This document shows positions 1 through 8,438 of a stretch of DNA of 64,000 bases, piece by piece. Position 1 is the stretch's first letter. Each line of letters opens with the position of its first letter. Origin of the DNA: Nostoc sp. NMS8. GTDB lineage: Bacteria; Cyanobacteriota; Cyanobacteriia; Cyanobacteriales; Nostocaceae. The DNA lies in assembly GCF_017115045.1 (NCBI RefSeq), contig NZ_JABXKK010000104.1, positions 148,466-212,465 on the forward strand. Reading direction: 5' to 3'. A program made the position numbers and the translations under genes. Below the pieces are notes generated by a model. It was given only the letters and a program-made list of their open reading frames with translations, was not told the DNA's origin and made no database searches.

Positions 1-74
1 TTTGGAGTGCTGTTATTGGAGCATTTGCACTGACTATAATTAACAGCTTAATCTACAAAATATTGGGTGTCTAA
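1..74 (+). CDS. C-terminal end of a small membrane protein (phage-holin-4-like), partial
   Basis: An open frame enters from the left edge and ends at the TAA at 72-74. It gives about 23 residues, including WSAVIGAFALTIINSLIYK, which is a hydrophobic helix followed by a short tail. This resembles the last membrane helix of the small four-helix phage-holin-like family (PF04020) common in cyanobacteria, but too little is visible to be sure. It converges on thf1, and an inverted repeat separates the two stops. Confidence 0.4.
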   Translation, partial: WSAVIGAFALTIINSLIYKILGV

Positions 75-80
75 ATTTAA

Positions 81-138
81 GAGTTAGGAGTTAGGAGTTA
101 AGAGCTATTAACAACTCCTCACTTATAACTCCTAACTC
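81..138. repeat. Inverted repeat between convergent genes
   Basis: The arms gagttaggagtt (81-92) and aactcctaactc (127-138) are exact inverted complements around a short loop. The same gagttagg/cctaactc family recurs near 7565-7610 and 13430-13466, so this is a dispersed short repeat. It could act as a bidirectional terminator for the partial gene and thf1, but there is no strong T run. Confidence 0.5.
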
Positions 139-156
139 ATCACTCCCATCTCTTAA

Positions 157-864
157 CTATTCGTTGGAACTTGGGGGAGCAACTGGGGTAGTCGATTGTT
201 GTTTACGTTGCTCACGTTTTTTACGATCGGCTGAGAGCATATCTGCCATGACTATCAGTGCTTGCGCCATCTTGTCTAAGTTAGAACGGTATAACTCCAA
301 ATCTTTGTTGAGTTTGTCATTGGAAAGGTGCAAACCGGCTGCGATCGCTTTTAGCGCCTCAGTAAGTTGCTTTTCGTCTTTAACCAATTCGGGATCGGAC
401 TGTTCCAATAACGAAAATACACCAATTGCAAACAAACGGTTGTATTTAAAGTTAGGATTATTGGCGATCGCTTGCAGTTGTGCTTGCAAGTCAGTATCTC
501 TATCTAAGTAAGTAGTTTGGGCCAGCCACCCAATTAAATCTTTAACTGGCAAACCTTTCGCTACAGCTTGCAGTCTTTGGGCATCCTGCCGATATTGTTG
601 CGGATCTTTTTCTATAGCCTGACATAAGGCGTTAAAAATTGATTCTTGATCCCGTTCTGGTTGATAGCCTTCCATGAAACGGTCAAAAGTAGTGACGACA
701 CCCAAGGCATAAATTGGATTGTAGGTAAAATCGATATTTACTGACAGCAGATGCATTTCCACCATCAATTCTTCTACTACCCGACGATAAATAGTGTTAA
801 TCGGACGGGTGTGAAGATTGTAGAAAGTTCGCTTTGTATCGGAGACTGTACGGACGTTATTCAC
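157..864 (-). CDS. thf1: Thf1/Psb29, photosystem II biogenesis and thylakoid formation protein
   Basis: This 235-residue protein matches the Thf1/Psb29 family in length and in its highly conserved N-terminus (TVSDTKRTFYNLHTRPI, then RRVVEELMVEMHLLSVN). The family is soluble and thylakoid-associated, and supports photosystem II assembly and repair and FtsH protease abundance. The C-terminus is a basic, Gln-rich helix (ADRKKREQRKQQ) likely to form a coiled coil. The start is GTG at 864, because the conserved family N-terminus begins there and no ATG lies just upstream. It is transcribed alone, convergent with the partial membrane gene on its left and divergent from cpcT on its right. Identification is firm; the start codon is slightly less so. 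Confidence 0.93.
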   Translation of the reverse strand: MNNVRTVSDTKRTFYNLHTRPINTIYRRVVEELMVEMHLLSVNIDFTYNPIYALGVVTTFDRFMEGYQPERDQESIFNALCQAIEKDPQQYRQDAQRLQAVAKGLPVKDLIGWLAQTTYLDRDTDLQAQLQAIANNPNFKYNRLFAIGVFSLLEQSDPELVKDEKQLTEALKAIAAGLHLSNDKLNKDLELYRSNLDKMAQALIVMADMLSADRKKREQRKQQSTTPVAPPSSNE

Positions 865-1074
865 AAATAAAAAAGAAATGTTAAGGGCGACGTATCTTTA
901 TTTTGTCGCTTAAAGGCTACTTTGCCAAGTTGAGCTTTTAGCGAGTGACGGTTTCATTTACAATATATACACAATCAGAAGTATTTTATAAGCTTGTAGT
1001 CACAGGAGATAAGACCTTTTATCCTAAAAAACTAGCCCAAAATTATTATCCTTAATGATTCGTTTATTGCATTT

Positions 1075-1671
1075 ATGAATTTCTCGCCACAGTTAACTGC
1101 TTTAGGTGAGTACCTAACTGGTAAATTTGATAATCGGGAACAAGCCATCGCAGAACCAGTTTGGTATGTTCACCTGTGCCTGTGGCAAAGACCGATTAAT
1201 CTGTTCACAGAAGATAGCATCACCTTGTTTGCCGAACAGGCTAACGTTATTACCCTAGATCAACCTTATCGCCAGCGAATTATCCGGTTGCGTCAGGGGA
1301 GCGACTCTGATACAACCGTGGAAGCACAATATTATATGCCTCAAGATCCAGGTGCATTAAGAGGCGCAGGTGATAACCCTGCTCTACTAAACACACTGAC
1401 ACCCGAACAATTAGATTTACTACCAGGTTGTATCCTAACAGTTACCCAAGAAAAACTAGCTGGCGATCGCTACAAGTTTACCGCTACCCCACCACCAGAA
1501 ACACGTTGCAGCTTTACTTATCTTGGTAATAGCGTCTATGTTTCCTTGGGTTTTGCAGCGACAGCTACAGAATTTCACAGCTACGACAAAGGAATCGATC
1601 CAGCCACCGGCAAAGCAACTTGGGGAGCGATTATGGGGCCTTATCGCTACACCAAAAGAACTCAGTATTGA
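1075..1671 (+). CDS. cpcT: CpcT/CpeT family phycobilin lyase
   Basis: This 198-residue protein has the length and motifs of the CpcT/CpeT chromophore lyases. The recognisable blocks are the N-terminal PQLTALGEYLTGKFDN, the central VWYVHLCLWQRPI, and the C-terminal DKGIDPATGKATWGAIMGPY. CpcT attaches phycocyanobilin to Cys-153 (Cys-155) of the phycocyanin or phycoerythrocyanin beta subunit during phycobilisome assembly. Heterocystous cyanobacteria often carry two cpcT paralogues, and I cannot tell which this is. CpeT, the phycoerythrin version, is a less likely alternative. It stands alone, divergent from thf1, with about 210 bases of shared upstream DNA. No clear Shine-Dalgarno precedes the ATG. 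Confidence 0.85.
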   Translation: MNFSPQLTALGEYLTGKFDNREQAIAEPVWYVHLCLWQRPINLFTEDSITLFAEQANVITLDQPYRQRIIRLRQGSDSDTTVEAQYYMPQDPGALRGAGDNPALLNTLTPEQLDLLPGCILTVTQEKLAGDRYKFTATPPPETRCSFTYLGNSVYVSLGFAATATEFHSYDKGIDPATGKATWGAIMGPYRYTKRTQY

Positions 1672-1735
1672 GTGCTGTTAGCGGTAGCGGGGCGTTTAGC
1701 CCGTGCTGAGTTATAAATTAACTCCTAACTCTTTT

Positions 1736-2104
1736 TTAGCTGGCAATGCTACGAGGTACACCTTCTAAAGCTTCATCTTCTGTTTCAAAAATTTCAAAAA
1801 CAGTATCCATCATCGTCACTTCAAACACGAGTTTGGCTTCTGGATGTACATTACAGATGCGGAAACTACCCTTGACTTTATCAGCATCACGCATTCCAGC
1901 TACCAAAGACGTAAGACCAGAACTATCAATAAAATTTACCTGAGCCAAATTTACAACTACATGGCGACTGAGTTTGGAAATACACTCCTGTAACTTCAGC
2001 CGAAATTGCCAAGCAGTGGTAATGTCAAGACGGCCTGCTGGTGTCAGGATAATAACGGTGTTTCCGTCTTGGGTTGTATAAGTTTTTTGGTCTATATGAA
2101 TCAC
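1736..2104 (-). CDS. STAS-domain anti-sigma factor antagonist
   Basis: This 122-residue protein is a single STAS domain of the SpoIIAA/RsbV type. The signature loop is visible at residues 57-65 (NFIDSSGLT), where Ser61 or Ser62 is the expected phosphorylation site. Such proteins bind anti-sigma kinases or act in partner-switching modules that use a PP2C phosphatase. No kinase or phosphatase gene is adjacent, so the partner must be encoded elsewhere. It lies between cpcT, with which it converges, and hemF, which is on the same strand with about 290 bases of repeat-rich DNA between. The target is unknown. Confidence 0.88.
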   Translation of the reverse strand: MIHIDQKTYTTQDGNTVIILTPAGRLDITTAWQFRLKLQECISKLSRHVVVNLAQVNFIDSSGLTSLVAGMRDADKVKGSFRICNVHPEAKLVFEVTMMDTVFEIFETEDEALEGVPRSIAS

Positions 2105-2254
2105 TAAAGTCCTCCCCGTGACATTTCTCTTAAGATTAACTACTGGCAGAATTTTCTAATGCTGTCACTTGAGATTAACAAGCTATAGCTAAAATTGTCA
2201 CCTTTTTCTGCTAAGTGCTTAACTCTAGTAGTTTAACTCAGGAAAATAGTGGAG

Positions 2255-2391
2255 AGTAGGGATTGGGGACTGGGGAAGGTGGGGCCCCCTCTGGGGATAA
2301 GGGGTAATGGGGACTGGGGGAAGATCAGGATAATTATCATAACTCCCTATTCCCTATTCCCTATTCCCTACTCCCTATTCCCTATTCCCCA
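2255..2391. repeat. Short tandem repeats downstream of hemF
   Basis: The stretch has G-rich units (ggggactgggg) followed from about 2344 by six tandem heptamers of tccctat, one of them variant. This is the STRR type of repeat typical of filamentous cyanobacteria. It abuts the hemF stop codon. The G-rich and C-rich halves could pair with each other. Confidence 0.7.
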
Positions 2392-3426
2392 TTATTTCCA
2401 ATTGAGCCAATCTTGAGGTTTCAAGAATGTTTCATACAACTCGGCTTCAGGGGAATTTGGTTCCGGTTGATAGCCGTATTCCCAACGGACTAAGGGTGGT
2501 AGGGACATGAGAATTGATTCGGTGCGTCCATTAGTTTGTAGACCAAAAATTGTGCCTCGGTCATAAACCAAGTTAAATTCTACATACCGTCCCCGGCGGT
2601 AGAGTTGAAAATTCCGTTGGCGATCGCCATACTCTATCCCATGTCGCCGTTCTACAATTGGTACGTAAGCTGGTAAAAATGCTCTGCCACAGCCTTGTAC
2701 AAAGCTAAACAAATCTTCCCAATTGCGGGTTGCTGGTGTTCCTACCTGGTTGCTATAAATAGCCGCTTCCCCATTGGGATTTGGCCCGCGATATAAAGCA
2801 CCCTGGCCATCTTGGTAATCAAAAAACAGACCACCTACACCCCTTGTCTCGTCACGATGCTTGAGGTAGAAATATTCATCACACCACTTCTTAAACACCG
2901 GGTAATACTCTGGGTGGTGTTGGTCACAAGCCTGCTTTAATGTCTTGTGTAAATGTGTCGCATCTTCAGCAAAGGGGTAATAAGGTGTCAAGTCTAAACC
3001 GCCACCAAACCACCACACTGGCCCCGCTTCAAAGTAGCGATAATTGAGATGAACTGTGGGCACGTAAGGATTATGAGGATGTAACACCATTGAAGTGCCC
3101 GTTGCATAAAAGCCATGCCCTGCTGCTTCTGGGCGTTGGGCTAAAATTGAGGCTGGCAAATGGGAACCCCAAACTTCAGAAAAATTTACACCTGCTTGTT
3201 CAAATATTGCACCATCTCGCAGCACGCGCGATCGCCCTCCTCCTCCTTCTGGGCGTTCCCAACTATCTTCATTAAACTTAGCTACACCATCTAGTTTTGC
3301 TAATGATTCAGTAATTTCGTCTTGCAGTTGTTTCATAAACTGACTGACCCTAGTCTGAGCGTCAGGTGCTGGCAGAGACTTGGATGATACTGCTTCTACA
3401 GTTGGTGTTTGCGAGTTGGTCAACAT
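2392..3426 (-). CDS. hemF: Oxygen-dependent coproporphyrinogen III oxidase
   Basis: The 344-residue product is HemF, which converts coproporphyrinogen III to protoporphyrinogen IX by two oxidative decarboxylations. That step feeds both heme and chlorophyll synthesis. Visible family blocks include RSRVLRDGAIFEQAGVNFS, VHLNYRYFE, WWFGGGLDLTPYYPF, HRDETRGVGGLFFDY, and the C-terminal RRGRYVEFNLVYDRGT. The length is normal for cyanobacteria, with a short unconserved N-terminal tail of about 30 residues. The ATG at 3424-3426 is preceded by a G-rich stretch that may serve as the ribosome site. It is transcribed as a single gene, and the stop codon runs into a tandem repeat block. Confidence 0.96.
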   Translation of the reverse strand: MLTNSQTPTVEAVSSKSLPAPDAQTRVSQFMKQLQDEITESLAKLDGVAKFNEDSWERPEGGGGRSRVLRDGAIFEQAGVNFSEVWGSHLPASILAQRPEAAGHGFYATGTSMVLHPHNPYVPTVHLNYRYFEAGPVWWFGGGLDLTPYYPFAEDATHLHKTLKQACDQHHPEYYPVFKKWCDEYFYLKHRDETRGVGGLFFDYQDGQGALYRGPNPNGEAAIYSNQVGTPATRNWEDLFSFVQGCGRAFLPAYVPIVERRHGIEYGDRQRNFQLYRRGRYVEFNLVYDRGTIFGLQTNGRTESILMSLPPLVRWEYGYQPEPNSPEAELYETFLKPQDWLNWK

Positions 3427-3851
3427 AGATTCCCGAACCTAAATTACAATTTCCAGAAAGCCACAAATTTTTCATTTTAAAATTTGGGGGAAACACGCGC
3501 CAACAATCTAGCTCTATTTGCCCAACCCGCTTTTTTCTTACTGGTTAAGCATTTATACGATTGATGGGCATCACTAGAGTTATTTAGTTATTTTCCCTCA
3601 AATGCGTATAGTCTTGTGTATTGAATTAGTTTTGTTTGAAATTCTTAATTGGAATATTTTGGTATAAAGACTAGATTTTAGTCTTAAGCTTGAGGTATCA
3701 AGGGTTTCACTATCTTTGCTGTTAGGGTTTGTACCGAATCGAGGCTTGCTATGTTTAGGACATTTTTGAGAAAGTTTTAATGTAGGGGTTGAGCGTAGTT
3801 GCATACCATACCAGAGTTACCAGAAAGTGTCTAGGGAGGAGGATTAGGAAA
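3427..3851. other. Intergenic region between hemF and the SRPBCC gene
   Basis: This 425-base AT-rich divergent region must hold the promoters of both flanking genes. I see no credible gene: the minus-strand open frame at 3598-3804 is short, low in complexity and has no ribosome site. The final 15 bases carry a strong Shine-Dalgarno (gggaggagga) for the gene at 3852. Confidence 0.5.
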
Positions 3852-4376
3852 ATGCAAGGTTGGTTATCCAAATTCATCCACCGCAAACGTCGTCGGTTTT
3901 GCGCTTCTCTGGTGTGGACGTATCGAGAGATTAGTTCTGCTTCTGTAGATGAACTGTGGCAAAAAGTGGTTGACTTAACAGATGTTTCCTGGCATCCACA
4001 ACTTAAGAGTACTAATGTACCCTACGGATTAGTACCCAAACCAGGATTAATTTTTCAAGCTGTAACACGCTTTTCGCCAATTCCCATCAGAATTTTTGTG
4101 GAACGCGTCAATCATAAAGAGATGCTGAGTATCCGAGTGATGGCGATTCCTGGAATAGAAGAACGGGTAACTTACCAAGTTGAGTCAACGGTTTGTGGTA
4201 CTTGTTTGTCTTATTCTGTAACATTACGGGGTTGGTTATCGCCCTTGATTTGGTCTTTATCCCGTCCTTACGCAGACCGCGTTGCACGGTCTTTAGTTGA
4301 GGCTGTAGAAAAGACGGCATTACCAGCGGTATCCGGTAAGAAAAAATCCCTTAATGACAGTTGTTTTGACTTTTAG
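3852..4376 (+). CDS. SRPBCC-family (START/Bet v1-like) protein
   Basis: The product is about 174 residues. An in-frame upstream ATG at 3789 would add 21 residues, but 3852 is preferred because gggaggagga sits at ideal spacing before it. The pattern is typical of the SRPBCC/polyketide-cyclase ligand-binding fold: YREISSASVDELWQKVVDLTDVSWHP at the start, alternating strands in the middle, and a long C-terminal helix (PYADRVARSLVEAVEKTA). The family binds hydrophobic ligands and its role in cyanobacteria is unknown. A short basic N-terminus (HRKRRR) precedes the domain. It stands alone, divergent from hemF. Confidence 0.7.
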   Translation: MQGWLSKFIHRKRRRFCASLVWTYREISSASVDELWQKVVDLTDVSWHPQLKSTNVPYGLVPKPGLIFQAVTRFSPIPIRIFVERVNHKEMLSIRVMAIPGIEERVTYQVESTVCGTCLSYSVTLRGWLSPLIWSLSRPYADRVARSLVEAVEKTALPAVSGKKKSLNDSCFDF

Positions 4377-4490
4377 GGGCTGGGGATTGGGGATGAGGGG
4401 GAGCAGGGAGCAGGGAGAAGAATTTTCCCCTCCGCCCCCCGCACCCTGCCCCTCTGCCTCTTTTCAATGCCCAATCCCCAATGCCCAAAG
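4377..4490. repeat. G-rich/C-rich intergenic repeat
   Basis: A run of ggggattggggatgaggggg-like units is followed by cccctcc/gccccctg units and then by caatgcccaatccccaatgccc. The first and second halves are roughly complementary, so a long imperfect hairpin is possible. The same family recurs near 2260, 5830-5901 and 31910-31990. Confidence 0.55.
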
Positions 4491-4646
4491 AAAGTTAAGA
4501 TCCTATTAGGTAATAATGCTATTTGCTAAGTTTTATTACGGCAGTGACAGTGATAACACTAAGCTGACCTTACTTAAGAAAGCATCCAGTTAATAGCTAA
4601 GACATTCTCCACAATTGTATTTATTCATTTTGAATTTTGAATTTTT

Positions 4647-5717
4647 ATGTACGATGTCCTCGATTCCCGCTCTGTCTTAGAAGTTTTGCGACCAGTAGAA
4701 GACCCAGAACTCCGTAAAAGTCTGGTAGAACTAAACATGATTCGCAACGTCACAATTGACGGTGGTAAGGTTAGTTTCACTTTAGTGTTAACCACCCCTG
4801 CCTGTCCTTTACGTGAATTTATTATCGAAGACTGTCAGAAAGCTGTCAAAAAACTCCCAGGCGTTACAGATGTCAACATAGAAGTGACGGCAGAAACACC
4901 ACAGCAAAAAAGTTTACCTGACCGCACTGGCATTTCTGGCGTGAAAAATATCATTGCTGTTTCCAGCGGCAAAGGTGGCGTTGGTAAAAGTACGGTGGCG
5001 GTGAATGTCGCAGTGGCTCTAGCTCAAACTGGCGCGAAAGTTGGTTTGCTAGATGCTGATATTTATGGCCCCAATGACCCCACCATGCTGGGTTTGTCTG
5101 ATGCTCAAATTACTGTGCGTTCTACTGAAACTGGTGACATCCTGGAACCTGCTTTTAATCACGGCGTCAAATTAGTTTCAATGGGCTTTTTGATTGACCG
5201 AGATCAACCAGTAATTTGGCGAGGGCCGATGCTCAATGGTGTAATTCGCCAGTTTCTCTATCAAGTTGAATGGGGAGAACTGGACTATTTGATTGTAGAT
5301 ATGCCACCGGGAACCGGAGATGCTCAGTTAACTTTAACTCAAGCAGTACCAATGGCAGGGGCAGTAATTGTCACCACGCCACAAACTGTAGCTCTGTTAG
5401 ATTCTCGCAAGGGATTGCGGATGTTCCAGCAAATGAATGTTCCGGTATTGGGGATTGTGGAAAATATGAGCTATTTTATTCCTCCCGATCAACCAGATAA
5501 GCAATATGACATCTTTGGTTCTGGTGGTGGCTCTAAAACAGCCACAGAATTGGGAGTGCCATTGTTAGGGTGCGTACCACTAGAGATTTCCACACGAGTT
5601 GGTGGTGACAGTGGTGTACCGATAGTTGTGGGTGAGCCAGATTCAGCTTCAGCAAAAGCATTAACAGCGATCGCTCTTACGATTGCTGGTAAAGTATCAG
5701 TTGCCGCTTTGACATAA
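4647..5717 (+). CDS. mrp: Mrp/NBP35-family Fe-S cluster carrier ATPase
   Basis: This 356-residue protein has an N-terminal MIP18/DUF59 domain (residues about 1-95) with the PACP motif at 51-54. A deviant Walker A P-loop NTPase follows (GKGGVGKST at 108-116, then DADIYGPNDPT and DMPPGTGDAQLTL). Mrp/ApbC proteins carry Fe-S clusters to apoproteins. The C-terminal CxxC cluster-binding pair found in most Mrp proteins is not present: after ENMSYF the sequence reads IPPDQPDKQYDIFGSGGG. I recall this from other cyanobacterial homologues too. The gene stands alone, flanked by repeat-rich DNA and upstream of rodA on the same strand. Confidence 0.92.
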   Translation: MYDVLDSRSVLEVLRPVEDPELRKSLVELNMIRNVTIDGGKVSFTLVLTTPACPLREFIIEDCQKAVKKLPGVTDVNIEVTAETPQQKSLPDRTGISGVKNIIAVSSGKGGVGKSTVAVNVAVALAQTGAKVGLLDADIYGPNDPTMLGLSDAQITVRSTETGDILEPAFNHGVKLVSMGFLIDRDQPVIWRGPMLNGVIRQFLYQVEWGELDYLIVDMPPGTGDAQLTLTQAVPMAGAVIVTTPQTVALLDSRKGLRMFQQMNVPVLGIVENMSYFIPPDQPDKQYDIFGSGGGSKTATELGVPLLGCVPLEISTRVGGDSGVPIVVGEPDSASAKALTAIALTIAGKVSVAALT

Positions 5718-5852
5718 TTAATTTTAATTTCTATCTACTTTCTGGGCTATAGCTTGGGAATACTAGGGATTGGGTTGGGGCATGAGGAAGCAGAGGAGCA
5801 GGGGGCAGGGGGCAGGGGAGGATGAGGAAGATGAGGGAGAAATAAAATAATC

Positions 5853-5901
5853 AGTCCCCAGTCCCCAGTCCCCAGTCCCCAATCCTCAAGCCCCAATCCC
5901 C
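5853..5901. repeat. Heptamer tandem repeat (STRR)
   Basis: Four exact tandem copies of agtcccc at 5853-5880 are followed by three degenerate heptamers (aatcctc, aagcccc, aatcccc). This is a standard cyanobacterial short tandemly repeated repetitive element just upstream of rodA. Confidence 0.8.
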
Positions 5902-5926
5902 AACAATCAAAGTCTAAACTGACACA

Positions 5927-7240
5927 ATGTTGTTAAAACGATCGCTCCCCAAAATTCGCTGGAAGTCTTGGGTTAAACCCTGGCAGTCTGTAGATTGGCT
6001 ACTATTTTGCTTGCCTATAGCTATCAGTATTTTTGGCGGCACTATGATTCTCAGTACGGAACTGAAGCAGCCGGTAACTGATTGGTGGTGGCACTGGTTG
6101 GTAGCGGGTATTGGTGTGCTTATAGCCCTGGTTTTATCTCGTATCCGTTACGAACTCTTGATGCAGTGGCACTGGGTAACATACTCACTAACGAACTTCA
6201 GTTTAATTGCCGTGATGATTGCTGGTACCAGCGCCAAAGGGGCGCAGCGGTGGATTAGTTTCGCTGGCTTTAACGTGCAACCCTCAGAATTTGCCAAAGT
6301 CGGTATGATCATCACCTTAGCAGCTTTGTTACACAGGAACACTGCTTCTAGCCTGGAAAGTGTTTTCCGCGTTCTGGCAATCACCGCCATACCTTGGGGA
6401 TTAGTATTTTTACAGCCAGATTTAGCAACATCAATGGTATTTGGTGCGATCGTCTTAGGAATGCTTTATTGGGCAAACGCTAACCCCGGTTGGTTAATTC
6501 TGATGATTTCTCCAGTGGTTGCCGCCATTTTGTTTAGTATATCTTGGCCATTTGCAGAGCCGATAGTTTTACTCAAAGAACTATCTTTTGGCCCATTAGG
6601 GCTAATTTGGTCAGTGGCGATGGCGATTGTGGGCTGGCAAACTCTTCCCTGGCGTCGATTTGGTTTTGGCGCTATCAGTGCGTGGACTCTTAATATACTG
6701 GGTGGGGAATTAGGTGTTTTTGCTTGGAACCATATTTTGAAACCGTATCAAAAAAATCGGTTAACTGTATTTATGGACCCCGATCACGATCCTCTTGGTG
6801 CTGGGTATCACCTAATTCAATCTCGTATTGCTATTGGTGCTGGTGAAGTTTGGGGATGGGGTTTGTTCAAAGGGCCAATGACGCAACTAAATTTCGTGCC
6901 TGAACAGCATACAGACTTTATTTTCTCCGCAGTGGGCGAAGAATTCGGTTTTATTGGTTGTTTGGTAGTATTATTTGTTTTCTGTTTAATTTGCTGGCGT
7001 CTACTGCATATTGCCCAAACTGCCAAAGACAACTTTGGTTCCTTGTTGGCTATTGGCGTTTTGTCGATGATTGTCTTTCAGGTGATTGTGAACGTTGGCA
7101 TGACTGTTGGTTTAGCGCCTGTAGCAGGAATTCCCCTACCTTGGATGAGTTATGGGCGTTCTGCTATGCTGACTAACTTCATTTCCTTGGGAATAGTAGA
7201 ATCGGTAGCAAATTTTCGACAAAAGCAGAAGTATTATTGA
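5927..7240 (+). CDS. rodA: RodA, SEDS-family peptidoglycan glycosyltransferase
   Basis: This 437-residue, roughly ten-helix membrane protein belongs to the SEDS (shape, elongation, division, sporulation) family. RodA polymerises lipid II into glycan strands with a class B PBP partner during lateral wall growth. Family blocks seen include KGAQRWISFAGFNVQPSEFAK, LQPDLATSMVF, QSRIAIGAGEVWGWGLFKG, EQHTDFIFSAVGEEFGF and LPWMSYGRSAM. The fourth block carries the conserved acidic/His residues near the active site. FtsW is the other SEDS protein, but the QSRIAIGAG and GLFKG blocks fit RodA better. It sits downstream of mrp with about 200 bases of repeats between; no operon is evident. A 13-base inverted repeat follows the stop. 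Confidence 0.9.
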   Translation: MLLKRSLPKIRWKSWVKPWQSVDWLLFCLPIAISIFGGTMILSTELKQPVTDWWWHWLVAGIGVLIALVLSRIRYELLMQWHWVTYSLTNFSLIAVMIAGTSAKGAQRWISFAGFNVQPSEFAKVGMIITLAALLHRNTASSLESVFRVLAITAIPWGLVFLQPDLATSMVFGAIVLGMLYWANANPGWLILMISPVVAAILFSISWPFAEPIVLLKELSFGPLGLIWSVAMAIVGWQTLPWRRFGFGAISAWTLNILGGELGVFAWNHILKPYQKNRLTVFMDPDHDPLGAGYHLIQSRIAIGAGEVWGWGLFKGPMTQLNFVPEQHTDFIFSAVGEEFGFIGCLVVLFVFCLICWRLLHIAQTAKDNFGSLLAIGVLSMIVFQVIVNVGMTVGLAPVAGIPLPWMSYGRSAMLTNFISLGIVESVANFRQKQKYY

Positions 7241-7250
7241 TTCGTCATTT

Positions 7251-7293
7251 GTCATTGGTCATTTGTCATTTGTAAGAACCAATGACCAATGAC
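7251..7293. repeat. Inverted repeat after rodA
   Basis: The arms gtcattggtcatt (7251-7263) and aatgaccaatgac (7281-7293) are exact complements. They belong to the tcatttgtcattgg repeat family also seen at 28670-28700. It may serve as a weak terminator of rodA, but no T run follows. Confidence 0.55.
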
Positions 7294-7341
7294 TATTAAC
7301 AAGTATTAAGCTATTAGAAGGAAACAAGCGAGGCTAAAAAC

Positions 7342-7539
7342 ATGATTCTGCCTGGAGCAACTGTTCGCGTCAACAATCCCGCAGATACCTATTATCGCTA
7401 CGAAGGACTCGTGCAACGACTGAGTGATGGCAAAGTAGCTGTATTATTTGAAGGTGGTAACTGGGATAAATTAGTTACCTTCCGCCTGAGTGAATTGGAA
7501 CTCGTAGAAACCACAGCCGGACGTAAAAAAGCCAAATAA
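7342..7539 (+). CDS. ndhS: NdhS, ferredoxin-docking subunit of photosynthetic NDH-1
   Basis: This 65-residue SH3-like protein matches NdhS across its whole length, with MILPGATVRV, YYRYEGLVQR, SDGKVAVLFEGGNWDKLVTF and RLSELE. NdhS sits on the peripheral arm of the cyanobacterial and chloroplast NDH-1 complex. There it forms part of the docking site for reduced ferredoxin, supporting cyclic electron flow around photosystem I. A purine-rich segment (gaaggaaac, then gcgagg) precedes the ATG. The gene is monocistronic and is followed by an 18-bp inverted repeat. Confidence 0.92.
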   Translation: MILPGATVRVNNPADTYYRYEGLVQRLSDGKVAVLFEGGNWDKLVTFRLSELELVETTAGRKKAK

Positions 7540-7564
7540 GATTACCTAGAAGTTAGGAGTCAGA

Positions 7565-7610
7565 AGTTAGGAGTTAGGAGTTATGATTCCTCAACTCCTA
7601 ACTCCTAACT
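7565..7610. repeat. Perfect 18-bp inverted repeat after ndhS
   Basis: The arm agttaggagttaggagtt (7565-7582) is exactly complementary to 7593-7610, with a 10-base loop. The same heptamer-like unit (gagttag) occurs elsewhere in the window. Its position between ndhS and the next gene would let it act as a terminator or RNA-stability hairpin. Confidence 0.65.
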
Positions 7611-7641
7611 CTTAACTCAGCACTCTTAACTCAGCACTCCC

Positions 7642-8298
7642 ATGCGCCTCCCTTTACCACAGTTTGCCACTGGCGATCGCCATCCCAACCACATTGCGGA
7701 GGTGATCGAAACTACTAGTACGGAATTTTTAGCTCAGTGTTTGGAACCGGAAGATTTAAGCTTTCCCTCCATGCCACCCTTTGGTAGTTGGGTTTGTTCT
7801 GTGGATGAAGAATCTGGCAATAAAATTTATGCCGTAGTGTATTATGCTACAACTATGCCCATAGATTCCGTACATCGGGCTAGAGCGTTGGGGTTGTCCT
7901 TGCAAGACTTACGGGAGGAACAACCCCAAATTTTTGCTATGCTCCGCACAGAATTTCGGGCTGCGATCGTGGGATTTGAACTATCTTCGCAAAATCAAAG
8001 TTATAACCAAAGAGTATATCAGTATCTTCCACCGCGTCCCCCGCAAATTCATCAAGCTGTTTATCGATGTGAACCAGAAGCTATCATTAAATTTACTGAA
8101 GAATTAGATTTTTTACGGACACTACTTTGTATCAATGGTGCGCCTATAGAGTCTTTGACCGCAGCTGCCATTCGAGATGTATACCAGTTACGCAAAGCTG
8201 ACCGAGAATGGCTAATTAAAGCTGGACGTAGCTTAAGTGTGCTACTTAAAGACGACTACGATCGCTTGCGGTTCATTTTGAGTCAAATCCACCCGTAG
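7642..8298 (+). CDS. Conserved cyanobacterial protein, HAS-barrel-like
   Basis: This 218-residue protein looks like a conserved cyanobacterial family that I associate with the HAS-barrel (HerA/ATP-synthase beta-barrel) fold. It contains a barrel-like N-terminal half (VIETTSTEFLAQCLEPEDL, PPFGSWVCSVDEESGNKIYAVVY) and a helical C-terminal half (ELDFLRTLLCINGAPIES, RKADREWLIKAGRSLSVLLK). No catalytic motif or membrane segment is visible. HAS barrels usually accompany HerA-type translocases, but none is nearby. The function is unknown. The ATG at 7642 follows a repeat-rich segment without a clear ribosome site. The antiporter gene downstream begins about 140 bases later. Confidence 0.7.
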   Translation: MRLPLPQFATGDRHPNHIAEVIETTSTEFLAQCLEPEDLSFPSMPPFGSWVCSVDEESGNKIYAVVYYATTMPIDSVHRARALGLSLQDLREEQPQIFAMLRTEFRAAIVGFELSSQNQSYNQRVYQYLPPRPPQIHQAVYRCEPEAIIKFTEELDFLRTLLCINGAPIESLTAAAIRDVYQLRKADREWLIKAGRSLSVLLKDDYDRLRFILSQIHP

Positions 8299-8438
8299 GT
8301 AGTTAATTCAGAGACAATTACCTAGTTACTGTAAGTTAAGACTTTTGATTTCTCGTCAGGTGGCTTCTCCATTTATATCGCTCAGGCGATCGCCCCAAGG
8401 TAATCGCAGTTTTACCATAGCCCCTTCAATTCCTATCT

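Noticed and set aside
100..125. actcctcac resembling the Yfr1 RNA core
   Set aside because: The full ACUCCUCACAC core is not present and no flanking stems fit; it is part of the gagttagg repeat.
3598..3804. Minus-strand open frame before the SRPBCC gene
   Set aside because: Short, AT-rich, no ribosome site and no recognisable family.
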